Positions 8,748-15,028 of a stretch of 64,000 nt of DNA are shown here, piece by piece. Position 1 is the stretch's first letter. Every line of letters starts with the position of its first letter. Source of the DNA: Pararhodobacter zhoushanensis (GTDB taxonomy: Bacteria; Pseudomonadota; Alphaproteobacteria; Rhodobacterales; Rhodobacteraceae); NCBI RefSeq assembly GCF_003990445.1, contig NZ_REEZ01000001.1, positions 620,001 through 684,000 on the forward strand. The letters are read 5' to 3'. A program made the translations under genes and the position numbers. The notes beneath the pieces were generated by a model. It worked only from the letters and a program-made list of their open reading frames with translations, ran no database searches and was not told where the DNA came from.

Positions 8748-9799
8748 TCGTTCTGTTCTTGTTCCGCCCCGACGACCTGACGTTTCCGGTTCACCGTGAG
8801 GGTGTAGTGCTCGGCTTCCTTGAGCGTCTTGTGCCCGCCCCACGACATGATCGCCTGGGTCGGGCCACCCGATTCCGCAATGGCCGTCAGGCGCGCGACG
8901 CGCAGGCCGTGAGCTGTCTTTCCGATAATGCCAGCGGCCCGGGCTGAGGCGCTGATCAGATTGGACAGACCCTTTGCCGATCGCGAGCGCCCGCCGTGGG
9001 CTTCGAGCATGGTGAACCCGCCCGGTGCTACGGCGCGCACGGCCTCGATCGCGGTGGCGCGGTCCCCGGCCCAGCTGGCCGCCCAAGTTGGCAGCGGGGC
9101 GGTCCATGGCACATACGCCAGACCCTTGGTCTTTTCCTGCCGGAAGGTCAGCACGCCGTCAGGGCCGATCTGCGACCAGGCCAGTTTCACCGCATCACTG
9201 TCCCGGCAGCCTGTCCACCATAGCAGTTCAAAGCACCCGCGCGCCGAGGTGCCGATAGGCCAGCGCGCGCGGAAGGCGGCGACCTCTTCGTGCGTCCAGG
9301 CGGCGCGGTTCATGGTGCCCTCGGCTTGCTTCTTGATGCCAAGGCTTGGGTCTGCGTCGAGCCACGCCCGTTCAATGCAATTCGCAAAAACCAGCCGCCA
9401 CGCCCGCAGGCGCTTGTTGGCTTTGATCGGCTCCAACTTCGCCAGATCAGCCCGGATGTGCTTGGGGCGCAGCGTGGTGATCTTGACCGTGCCATAGTCC
9501 GAACGGATGATATCAAACTCGCGGCGCATCATCGCGCGGTAACCCTCGGACAGGGCGGAAAAACTGCGTGCGCGGCTGACATCCTCGACGGCATGCGCCA
9601 GAGATCCGCACTCGCTCTTGGATCTGACCGGCGTTTGCGAGTCCTCGGCCACCCATGCGGCGATGAAATCAGGGTGCGTTTCGGGAAGGTCGGGCAGCAG
9701 GGCACGGGTCACGCGGTGATACCGATAGACGCGGCCGCCGCGCTTGACCCTATGGACCCGGGGCAGTTTCACGGCGTGATCCCGAATGCTTGGTCGCAT
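8732..9799 (-). CDS. int: Tyrosine-type site-specific integrase
   Basis: A 355-aa phage integrase that recombines attP with the tRNA-Arg attB. The catalytic residues are visible: Arg199 (WTGCRDSDAV), His297 and Arg300 (HGLRVARL), His323 (WGGHKT) and nucleophile Tyr332 (EHYTLT). The N-terminal part holds arm- and core-binding regions. It is transcribed toward the att site, with the stop 53 bp from the core. Its start overlaps the end of the excisionase-like gene by 31 bp. Confidence 0.95.
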   Translation of the reverse strand: MRPSIRDHAVKLPRVHRVKRGGRVYRYHRVTRALLPDLPETHPDFIAAWVAEDSQTPVRSKSECGSLAHAVEDVSRARSFSALSEGYRAMMRREFDIIRSDYGTVKITTLRPKHIRADLAKLEPIKANKRLRAWRLVFANCIERAWLDADPSLGIKKQAEGTMNRAAWTHEEVAAFRARWPIGTSARGCFELLWWTGCRDSDAVKLAWSQIGPDGVLTFRQEKTKGLAYVPWTAPLPTWAASWAGDRATAIEAVRAVAPGGFTMLEAHGGRSRSAKGLSNLISASARAAGIIGKTAHGLRVARLTAIAESGGPTQAIMSWGGHKTLKEAEHYTLTVNRKRQVVGAEQEQNDVKQA

Positions 9800-10014
9800 G
9801 CAGCCTCGTCTCGTTTGCTCTGATCGTCGCCCTCATAGGGCAGATCCGACGCAAACCGGTCAAGGTCCATACGGTCAAACACGCGCTTGCCGCCCAGCAT
9901 CCGACGCGGGATCTGCAACTCGCGCAGCTTCGATGGCGAGATCCCGAGATACGCCGCAGCCTCGGCAACCGGCAGCAGGCGCGGGGCAAAGGTGATGCTG
10001 GCGCGGGCGGTCAT
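9769..10014 (-). CDS. Excisionase-like helix-turn-helix protein
   Basis: An 81-aa small DNA-binding protein with the MerR/HTH_17-like segment LLPVAEAAAYLGISPSKLRELQIPRRMLGGKRVFDRMDLDRFA, typical of phage excisionases and AlpA-type regulators. It lies directly upstream of int in the same direction and overlaps both neighbours (ATGA with the DUF4031 gene). Position and fold suggest a recombination directionality factor. Confidence 0.7.
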   Translation of the reverse strand: MTARASITFAPRLLPVAEAAAYLGISPSKLRELQIPRRMLGGKRVFDRMDLDRFASDLPYEGDDQSKRDEAACDQAFGITP

Positions 10015-10307
10015 GGTTTTGCCTGATCGGATATGAAGCTCGGCCTCGGTCCGCGCCCTGCGCGCCACCTGGTTATGCGCGCCATATCCATCGCGCTCAC
10101 CTCGACAGCACCCAGAGCTATAGCTTCGGTGCGCTTGCTCTTGGCGATGTCGAAATGCTCAAACCGGGTTCCCGCCTTCTGTATCCACTTTCGAGCGACG
10201 CCGATCTTGTCCGCCATCGCCAGCAGCTCCTCGGTTGAATCCGCCATCATGTGGCACATCATCATGCGCCCGTATGGGTGGCGGGCTGGGTCGACGTAGA
10301 CGCTCAC
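10011..10307 (-). CDS. DUF4031 family protein
   Basis: A 98-aa protein matching DUF4031: MSVYVDPARHPYGRMMMCHMMADSTEELLAMADKIG at the N-terminus, then HFDIAKSKRTEAIALGAVEVS. This family occurs in phages and actinobacteria and has no established function. It starts with GTG overlapping the stop of the preceding micro-gene (GTGA) and ends in ATGA with the excisionase-like gene. Confidence 0.8.
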   Translation of the reverse strand: MSVYVDPARHPYGRMMMCHMMADSTEELLAMADKIGVARKWIQKAGTRFEHFDIAKSKRTEAIALGAVEVSAMDMARITRWRAGRGPRPSFISDQAKP

Positions 10308-10345
10308 ACCCCGCCCTCCCCATCACTGGACCCGGCGAGGGCGCG
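10304..10345. repeat. 42-bp direct repeat, copy 1
   Basis: These 42 bases are identical to 10688-10729, and each copy forms the 3' end of a leftward gene. The copies are 384 bp apart and bracket two micro-genes. This indicates a duplication or recombination event within the early operon. Confidence 0.9.
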
Positions 10346-10405
10346 CAGGGCGGCCTGGATGGCCTCTCGCATGGCGGCGACGGTGATGATTGCACGCGCG
10401 CTCAT
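10304..10405 (-). CDS. 33-aa micro-protein ending in a duplicated segment
   Basis: A short ORF beginning MSARAIITVAAMREAIQ and ending ALRALAGSSDGEGGV. Its last 15 residues are identical to the end of the methyltransferase fragment 380 bp upstream, because both 3' ends come from the same 42-bp repeat. Start and stop overlap both neighbours (ATGA and GTGA). No homologous family is recognised. Confidence 0.5.
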   Translation of the reverse strand: MSARAIITVAAMREAIQAALRALAGSSDGEGGV

Positions 10406-10506
10406 TGCCTGGTCCTTCCGCATTTGATGCATTCGCTGTGGTCGCCGATCTGCTCCCACTGGTGGCGGCAGAGCAGGCGCTTGAGAGTGAGGTGGAGGGC
10501 GGTCAT
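10402..10506 (-). CDS. 34-aa putative zinc-ribbon micro-protein
   Basis: The start at MTALHLTLKRLLCRHQWEQ is preferred because it restores an ATGA overlap with the gene upstream. The motif CRHQW...CIKCGRTR supplies Cys13, His14, Cys28 and Cys31, a plausible Zn site seen in many small phage proteins. No function is known. Confidence 0.6.
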   Translation of the reverse strand: MTALHLTLKRLLCRHQWEQIGDHSECIKCGRTRQ

Positions 10507-10691
10507 TGCTTGAACCTCAAGAATGCATCGCGGATCTCTTTCCGCATATCCATGCGGCCACGCACGTAGCTGATGGCATTGCAAACGCCGAACGCGATAG
10601 CGTCGATAAAGACCTCAGCAGCAGCAGGTGTGATGTTCTTCGCGATGGAACTTGCCATTAAGATTCCAGCAATCATCAGGAACCACTTCAC
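10503..10691 (-). CDS. Small membrane-associated phage protein
   Basis: A 62-aa protein with a GTG start overlapping the stop of the methyltransferase fragment. It begins MKWFLMIAGILMASSIAKN, a hydrophobic signal or anchor, followed by an amphipathic region ending RKEIRDAFLRFKQ. The family is unknown. Confidence 0.55.
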   Translation of the reverse strand: MKWFLMIAGILMASSIAKNITPAAAEVFIDAIAFGVCNAISYVRGRMDMRKEIRDAFLRFKQ

Positions 10692-10729
10692 ACCCCGCCC
10701 TCCCCATCACTGGACCCGGCGAGGGCGCG
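10688..10729. repeat. 42-bp direct repeat, copy 2
   Basis: Identical to 10304-10345. It supplies the out-of-family C-terminus of the methyltransferase fragment. Confidence 0.9.
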
Positions 10730-10948
10730 AAGGGCGGCGCGGGCATCCTCAGCCGCCTCTAGCAGATGTAGGACAAGAGACCCAACGTCGCTGTGCCCCT
10801 CCCTCACCGCCGCGTTGTGGTTGATCGCCACGTCCGGACTGCGGCCGAGGGCGTTCTCAATGCCGCTGGATGCGCCACCGCCCCCGGCAAAGCTGTCGAT
10901 GATCATGGGCGGCAGGTCATGGCCGGTGCTGTGGCGGGCTGGGTGCAT
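10688..10948 (-). pseudogene. Truncated DNA cytosine-5 methyltransferase fragment, chimeric end
   Basis: An 86-aa ORF whose residues 15-45 (MIIDSFAGGGGASSGIEN then ALGRSPDVAINHN) are the N-terminus and SAM-binding motif I of phage C5 methyltransferases. The rest of the enzyme (PC motif IV, ENV motif VI, target recognition) is absent. Instead the frame continues into AALRALAGSSDGEGGV, identical to the neighbouring micro-gene through the 42-bp repeat. The simplest reading is a recombination deletion that fused the start of a methyltransferase to an unrelated 3' end. It cannot methylate DNA by itself. Confidence 0.7.
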
Positions 10949-10955
10949 GGTGCCC

Positions 10956-11147
10956 TCACATCACAAACGGAAGGGCGATCGCGAACGCTAGGCTTGCGAG
11001 GGCGACCAGGTAGATCACGATGACCAGCGGGGTGGTGCGCAGCGGCGTGTCGTCTGGCTGGATGCGCTTGACCGTTCTGGCGGCAGCAAGGCGAGCGCGC
11101 GCGCGTTCATGGGCCGTGGCCCAGCAGCTGGGGTGTTTGCTTGTCAC
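10956..11147 (-). CDS. Small membrane protein of the early operon
   Basis: A 63-aa protein with a GTG start overlapping the upstream stop (GTGA). It is basic and arginine-rich at residues 12-28 (ERARARLAAARTVKRI), and one hydrophobic helix spans about residues 40-62 (LVIVIYLVALASLAFAIAL). Topology suggests a C-terminal anchor. Function unknown. Confidence 0.5.
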   Translation of the reverse strand: MTSKHPSCWATAHERARARLAAARTVKRIQPDDTPLRTTPLVIVIYLVALASLAFAIALPFVM

Positions 11148-11353
11148 GGCTGAACTCCTTGCGTCAAAAACTTTTGCGCCGCCGCCTGATCGGCGGGGGT
11201 GCCGTGCAGGCGCAGCCAGTGGGCGGCGCGCTGGCGGGTGGCCAGGGAAAGGCTGGTGTCTTTCATCGCCCAGCGGCGCGCGACGATGGGCGCGGCGCAG
11301 ATCAGTGCGACGGCACCGTGGCGCAGGGGCGGGTTGGTGGAAGCGGTGGTCAT
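11144..11353 (-). CDS. Hypothetical early phage protein
   Basis: A 69-aa protein beginning MTTASTNPPLRHGAVALICAAP and ending DQAAAQKFLTQGVQP. Alternating Ala-rich helices and a WLRLHG segment are visible; no known domain. It overlaps the next gene downstream (GTGA), and a 9-bp gap separates it from the gene upstream. Confidence 0.5.
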   Translation of the reverse strand: MTTASTNPPLRHGAVALICAAPIVARRWAMKDTSLSLATRQRAAHWLRLHGTPADQAAAQKFLTQGVQP

Positions 11354-11362
11354 GGCTAAACC

Positions 11363-11608
11363 TCAGCGTTGGGTTGCGATGCGACCGCGCCATGCGTCGA
11401 AGTCGGTGCACAGGGCGGCAAAGCGGTCGGCGGCGTCGGGGTCGGTGTCCAGCGCGCGGCGGCTGGTGATGCCGCACTGACCGCGCAGGTATTCTGCGGC
11501 GGCGGTCGCGGTGACCGGCCCGCCCGGCTGGGTGATCCGCAGGGCCACGAACAGGCGGAACCGTTCGTCGTTGCACAGGATCCCGGCCCGCCGGGCGAGC
11601 GCGGTCAT
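11363..11608 (-). CDS. Hypothetical early phage protein (CGITSRRELD-type)
   Basis: An 81-aa protein. Residues about 10-50 (ILCNDERFRLFVA...AAEYLRGQCGITSRRALDTDPDA) resemble a small family common in Rhodobacteraceae prophages that couples a CND-RF start to a CGI-SRRELD core. Its role is not established. It is translationally coupled to the acyl carrier protein gene (ATGA). Confidence 0.6.
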   Translation of the reverse strand: MTALARRAGILCNDERFRLFVALRITQPGGPVTATAAAEYLRGQCGITSRRALDTDPDAADRFAALCTDFDAWRGRIATQR

Positions 11609-11919
11609 GCGCTTGCCCCTTCGATCACCAGATCGCGGGTCAGGATGCGGATCGCCGCCCCGACGCTTTGCATCGCCTCGATGTCGTCGTCGGTCAGGTC
11701 GACGGCAAAGGCATCCTCGAACGCCATAATCAGTTCGACCTTGTCGAGACTGTCGATTGGAAGCTCGGCGAAGGTGGTTTCGGGCGTCAGGTCGACGTCG
11801 CCCAGACAAAGGGTCTCGCGCAGCAGGCGCAGGATTGCGGCGATGCGGTCGAGCACGGGCGTCGCGGCGTTGTGGATCTGGCTGCCCTGCGCCAGCGTGA
11901 TCACGGCGTCAAAGGTCAT
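11605..11919 (-). CDS. Phage-encoded acyl carrier protein
   Basis: A 104-aa protein with the full ACP signature. Helix 1 is DRIAAILRLLRETL. The phosphopantetheine site is PIDSLDKVEL with Ser57, followed by helix 2/3 IMAFEDAFAVDLTDDDIEAMQSVGAAIRIL. The acidic recognition helix is preserved, so it should be a substrate for a host phosphopantetheinyl transferase. Compared with AcpP (about 78 aa) it has a 20-residue N-terminal extension and a short C-terminal tail. No acyltransferase or synthase lies beside it. It sits mid-operon, overlapping both neighbours, under the repressor-controlled leftward promoter. Confidence 0.85.
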   Translation of the reverse strand: MTFDAVITLAQGSQIHNAATPVLDRIAAILRLLRETLCLGDVDLTPETTFAELPIDSLDKVELIMAFEDAFAVDLTDDDIEAMQSVGAAIRILTRDLVIEGASA

Positions 11920-12344
11920 CCGCAGAATTCCTTGACGTAAGGGGCAGCCTGCTCCCGCAACTCGTCCCTCATGACGGACGCTACGGCTACGATTCCGTCG
12001 ATCACGCCCCGCCCAAGTTCGGCATTGTGCGGCAAGGCGTTGACGCTAACGGGCCCCTGATCTTCAAAGCTTTGCCGCAGAGCGGCACCGAGGGTAGCGA
12101 GGGCGACGCCACTATTGCGCGCCCTGTTCAGATCCTCAATCAGCTGGGACAGCTGCACGATTCTGTCGAGCACGATGCCGAGCCGCTGCACCGTGTCGGT
12201 GCTGACCCTGGTGGCGCGGTGGGGGATTTCCATAGCGGGGGTTCCTTGGGCTTGGGGATCGGCGCGTGGGACGTCGTCGACCGGCAGGCCGAGGCGGTCG
12301 ATGGCCGCGCGGACGTGGTTGGGGTGGTGGATGGGGCTGGTCAT
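11916..12344 (-). CDS. Hypothetical early phage protein
   Basis: A 142-aa protein; the start at MTSPIHHPNHVRAAIDRLG gives a 1-bp TGATG overlap with the preceding gene. The middle (TDTVQRLGIVLDRIVQLSQLIEDLNRARN) looks like an amphipathic or coiled-coil helix, and the rest is helical. It ends in ATGA with the acyl carrier protein gene. The open frame extends further upstream, but that part is antisense-like, Arg/Pro-rich sequence and is excluded. Confidence 0.55.
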   Translation of the reverse strand: MTSPIHHPNHVRAAIDRLGLPVDDVPRADPQAQGTPAMEIPHRATRVSTDTVQRLGIVLDRIVQLSQLIEDLNRARNSGVALATLGAALRQSFEDQGPVSVNALPHNAELGRGVIDGIVAVASVMRDELREQAAPYVKEFCG

Positions 12345-12628
12345 CACTGGGCCCGCCCGATGCACTTCCAGCCGCGCGTCGCGTGAAGCTGGAAGCGCCT
12401 GCCGTTGATGGTTTTGAACTTCGCAAGACGCCGCCAACCCCAAGCGCGCTTGGGGCCTTGGCTGAAGCGCGACAGCGCGATGTCTTTGTGACCGGTGCCG
12501 TCGCCCCGAAGTATGAAACGCTCCAGCGCACCGGAGCCCAGCCATTCCGCGACGACGCGGGAAAGCTGCCTGTCCAAGATGGCGCGGATTTCGTCGTACG
12601 CGTCTTGGGCAGTCTTTGGGCTGGTCAT
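12344..12628 (-). CDS. Hypothetical early phage protein
   Basis: A 94-aa basic protein starting MTSPKTAQDAYDEIRAILDRQ. The C-terminal half is rich in Lys/Arg/Trp (KRAWGWRRLAKFKTINGRRFQLHATRGWKCIG), consistent with nucleic-acid binding. Its first residues (MTSP) match those of the next gene, probably from similar initiation sequence. Coupled to both neighbours by TGATG. Confidence 0.55.
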   Translation of the reverse strand: MTSPKTAQDAYDEIRAILDRQLSRVVAEWLGSGALERFILRGDGTGHKDIALSRFSQGPKRAWGWRRLAKFKTINGRRFQLHATRGWKCIGRAQ

Positions 12629-12834
12629 CACGCGGCACCCCCGGCCTGGCGGGGGGTGGGGGCTTTGCGCCGGGCGGCGGTCAAGAGGGTGCCCCAGATA
12701 TCGAGGCGGTCCTCGGCGTCGAGGATGGGGGTGTTGGGGCGGACGATCAGCGCGCGGCGGAACTGGCGCAGCAGTTCGGCGGTCGGCGCGTCGTGCAGGA
12801 CCGTGGCGGTCTGGGGTTCGGGGGTGGCGGGCAT
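12628..12834 (-). CDS. First gene of the leftward early operon, hypothetical
   Basis: A 68-aa protein beginning MPATPEPQTATVLHDAPTAE; the start was chosen because GGAG precedes it and because the longer frame runs into the operators. Helical, Arg-rich middle (LLRQFRRALIVRP). It is the first gene after the putative PL promoter, where phages often place antitermination or replication-control proteins, but no such motif is visible. Confidence 0.55.
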   Translation of the reverse strand: MPATPEPQTATVLHDAPTAELLRQFRRALIVRPNTPILDAEDRLDIWGTLLTAARRKAPTPRQAGGAA

Positions 12835-12872
12835 GCTGTTTCTCCAGTTGGGCCGTGATGGGCGACTGAGTG

Positions 12873-12923
12873 AACATGCGATGGACAAATGTCCACGTCA
12901 ACAGGAAAATGGACATTTGTCCT
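12873..12923 (-). promoter_or_regulatory. Leftward early promoter PL with two repressor operators
   Basis: Two near-identical palindromes, TGGACAAATGTCCA (12882-12895) and TGGACATTTGTCCT (12910-12923), flank a minus-strand -35 box TTGACG (12896-12901). The first operator fills the 17-bp spacer to a weak -10 (CATGTT, 12873-12878). The same half-sites occur at the repressor/Cro intergenic region, so binding by the prophage repressor would shut this operon. Confidence 0.75.
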
Positions 12924-12979
12924 TTGCTGGCGGCGAATCGGTGCTATACCTCCCACACCGCGCCATGGTGGCGTGCATG

Positions 12980-13003
12980 AAAAAACCCCGCACGAGGCGG
13001 GGC
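12980..13003 (-). terminator. Intrinsic terminator (leftward)
   Basis: On the minus strand GCCCCGC-CTCGT-GCGGGG is followed by six T. It insulates the early promoter from leftward transcription of the genes at 13078-14332. Confidence 0.8.
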
Positions 13004-13077
13004 GAAGGTGGTGATGAAGAAACTGATATTGGGCAGCCCTGCACCACGAAGGGTGGCGCACCAGCTAACCGTGACCG

Positions 13078-13305
13078 TCAATCTTCAGGATATGGCGGTG
13101 GCGACGGCAGTTCGTGAACAAGTCGAAGCCGCGTTGGCTCAGCCGGTGCCTCGGATTGCTGTGGCGCGCACATTGAACTGATAAGATGGTTGATCATGCC
13201 CTGCCGCTCAGGATTGTCAGCGGCCACTTCGCTGAGCTGCTCCAAGCTGCTGCGAAGTCCGTCGTACGAGACAAAGCCAAGGTCGATCAGGGCGCCAATT
13301 TTCAT
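13078..13305 (-). CDS. Hypothetical prophage protein, possibly 5'-truncated
   Basis: A 75-aa ORF (MKIGALIDLGFVSYDGLRS...). Coding-like, coiled-coil sequence continues upstream of the first Met for about 37 codons (QSEIVDLRGEIKTVAALATLNNALNK) until a TAG near 13413, with no normal start codon there. This suggests the real gene was longer and lost its beginning to a stop or frameshift, or that it uses an unusual start. Function unknown. Confidence 0.4.
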   Translation of the reverse strand: MKIGALIDLGFVSYDGLRSSLEQLSEVAADNPERQGMINHLISSMCAPQQSEAPAEPTRLRLVHELPSPPPYPED

Positions 13306-13474
13306 CTTGTTCAGAGCGTTATTCAGCGTGGCGAGAGCAGCAACGGTTTTTATCTCGCCGCGCAGATCGACAATTTCGCTCTGGATATGGTTGATCGCCT
13401 ATTGAGGCGAAACCGTCTTTTCTCATTTTAGTCCTGACTTCACTTTTCCAGCATCGCTCGGCGATCTCGTTTGG

Positions 13475-13957
13475 TTACGACCCAGAACCGGGCCGCAACG
13501 CCTCGGCCTCGATCCAGACCTTCGCTGCAGCGATGCTACCGAAGGCGCGGCCATCGACGCTGTAGCCTAGGGGTTCACGCATGATCGGCTTTCCCTTGTG
13601 AACGACCACCGCAGCACCCGGCTCTTCCGCTTCTGCCTCGCGCTGGCGAACGGGCGGCGCGTAGTGCCTCGGTTTTTGTTCGCGGGCCTTGCCCAGCGTC
13701 AGGCGCTTTCGGATCGCGGCCATGTCATCTGCCATGCGCGCCGTGCTTTCGGCGGTGTCGAGCTGGGCAGACGCAATCTGCGCCACGGCCAGAAGCGCTA
13801 GGCCGCCAAGCGCAACGGGAAGTGCCACTGTGAGGACGCCGCCAAGGCCGAGGCGTTCGAACATACCCAAAGCCATGAAGCCAGCCAAGGCGATGGTGCA
13901 CCACCCCAGAATCGTGATCATCAGGTTTATCGCGCGCGCTGCTCCGTATTTTTCCAT
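13475..13957 (-). CDS. Two-TM membrane protein
   Basis: A 160-aa protein with two hydrophobic segments at about 11-32 and 38-62 in a hairpin, followed by a charged cytoplasmic or periplasmic tail with KPRHYAPPVRQREAEAEEPG and a C-terminal globular stretch. It lies between the repressor and the PL promoter on the lysogenic side, so it may be expressed in the lysogen. No family recognised. Confidence 0.6.
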   Translation of the reverse strand: MEKYGAARAINLMITILGWCTIALAGFMALGMFERLGLGGVLTVALPVALGGLALLAVAQIASAQLDTAESTARMADDMAAIRKRLTLGKAREQKPRHYAPPVRQREAEAEEPGAAVVVHKGKPIMREPLGYSVDGRAFGSIAAAKVWIEAEALRPGSGS

Positions 13958-13999
13958 TTTTCCCTCTTATATTCAGCGCCGTCCGGTTGATCAGTCCAA

Positions 14000-14332
14000 T
14001 CACTCACAGTTGCGCGCCTGACGTGCCGTCTCGATCTCGTTGAGGTGCCCTCGTGTGACGGCGATTTCGGTTTCGCGGTCATTTCCGCTCATACTGGATA
14101 GGGGCAGACCCAAGAGAACGACACCCCAGGTGTCGGCGTTCGCGGCGCGGTTCTGATCGGCACTGAGAGTTTCGAGTTGCTGTGTGTAGTGCAGATTTCG
14201 CTCTGCCAGTTGCGAGCACGTCTGCCCGCGATAGACATCGCTGCCAATATCAGCGGCGGCGATGTTTTCGGGCCGCTCGGCGCATGACACCAAGATGCAA
14301 AGGGCCGATGCCCCAATAAGAGCGCGTTTCAT
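14000..14332 (-). CDS. Small putative lipoprotein of the immunity region
   Basis: A 110-aa protein with signal MKRALIGASALCILVSC (lipobox LVSC, Cys17). The mature part has DVYRGQTCSQLAERNLHYTQQLETLSADQNRAANADTWGVVLLGLPLSSMSG, seen as a generic small lipoprotein family in Rhodobacteraceae. Its position beside the repressor suggests expression in the lysogen and a possible change of the host envelope, which is inference. Confidence 0.65.
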   Translation of the reverse strand: MKRALIGASALCILVSCAERPENIAAADIGSDVYRGQTCSQLAERNLHYTQQLETLSADQNRAANADTWGVVLLGLPLSSMSGNDRETEIAVTRGHLNEIETARQARNCE

Positions 14333-14422
14333 GTGATTCTCCCCCCCCGAGAGTTGCGTCTATTACGCTTTCACACGTAGCCGCGATTTGAAAGTGACGA
14401 AAAGAAGGCAGGACCAGCAGGG

Positions 14423-14755
14423 ATGATTCTGCAACCGTTAGTTGCTATGACACCATCGGTGCCCGCTGTTCGATCATTCGACACAAATTCTGCCGAATTG
14501 ACGGGCGCAGATTGTTCACTGAATGTTCTATTAACGGAATTTCAATGGCTAGGATTGGGTATGGCGCGCTGCGACCTAAGATCGCTTAAGTTGGCACTGA
14601 CTGCTATTGTGGATGAAACAGACCCAACTATTCGCGCCGCCCTCGTGCAGCAGCTCTCAGAAGATCCCGCTCTCCTTCATCAAGTGATCGCCACAGAGAC
14701 GCGATGTCTGATCGAAGAGCGGCTGAGTCGTCCTGCAGCATTTCGTCAAGAGTAA
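14423..14755 (+). CDS. Hypothetical protein, convergent with the repressor
   Basis: A 110-aa ORF in a stretch that is clearly more AT-rich than its surroundings. The protein is soluble and mostly helical (LKLALTAIVDETDPTIRAALVQQLSEDPALLHQVIATE). Its last 128 bp are antisense to the end of the repressor gene, so both being real requires convergent overlap. Codon use looks protein-like, but no family is recognised. Confidence 0.4.
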   Translation: MILQPLVAMTPSVPAVRSFDTNSAELTGADCSLNVLLTEFQWLGLGMARCDLRSLKLALTAIVDETDPTIRAALVQQLSEDPALLHQVIATETRCLIEERLSRPAAFRQE

Positions 14756-14942
14756 AACCAAGAGCGTGAGCGAGCTTAACTGCATCATCGACATTCGTGG
14801 ATGCCTTTACGCCCTTAGCTGATCGCTGCATGAATTTCGTGACCTGGTCTTTAGATACGCCAGCCTTCTCGCAAAGCTGCGGGATCGACCATCCAGCGAC
14901 GGTCAGGGCGTCCTTTAGGGCGTCATAGAAGCGCTTGGTCAT
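14628..14942 (-). CDS. XRE-family prophage repressor (CI-like)
   Basis: A 104-aa protein with an N-terminal helix-turn-helix (GWSIPQLCEKAGVSKDQVTKFMQRS) and a short C-terminal helical part; it lacks the S24 peptidase domain of lambda CI, so induction would not be by self-cleavage. The start at MTKRFYDALKD is chosen because the longer frame would run through the operators. It faces the Cro-like gene across two GGACA/GTCC operators. Confidence 0.8.
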   Translation of the reverse strand: MTKRFYDALKDALTVAGWSIPQLCEKAGVSKDQVTKFMQRSAKGVKASTNVDDAVKLAHALGFTLDEMLQDDSAALRSDIASLWRSLDEGERDLLRAAARGRRE

Positions 14943-14979
14943 GTCGCACTTGTACGGCTTCTGGGGGCTTTTGCGCCAC

Positions 14980-15022
14980 CGGACAAAAGTCCATTGACTG
15001 CGAATGGACAATAGTCCACATT
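14980..15022 (+). promoter_or_regulatory. Repressor/Cro operator pair and rightward promoter PR
   Basis: Operators CGGACAAAAGTCCA (14980-14993) and TGGACAATAGTCCA (15005-15018) flank a -35 box TTGACT (14994-14999). A weak -10 (CACATT, 15017-15022) lies 17 bp on, just 6 bases before the Cro-like ATG, so the transcript may be leaderless. The layout mirrors the PL promoter at 12.9 kb. Confidence 0.75.
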
Positions 15023-15028
15023 GCGGCC

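Noticed and set aside
10956-11576. 206-aa minus-strand ORF in the early operon
   Set aside because: Only its last 63 codons look like protein and have a coupled GTG start; the upstream part is the out-of-frame image of neighbouring genes.
13186-13431. 81-aa plus-strand ORF in the immunity region
   Set aside because: Overlaps the more protein-like minus-strand coiled-coil frame and has no ribosome site.
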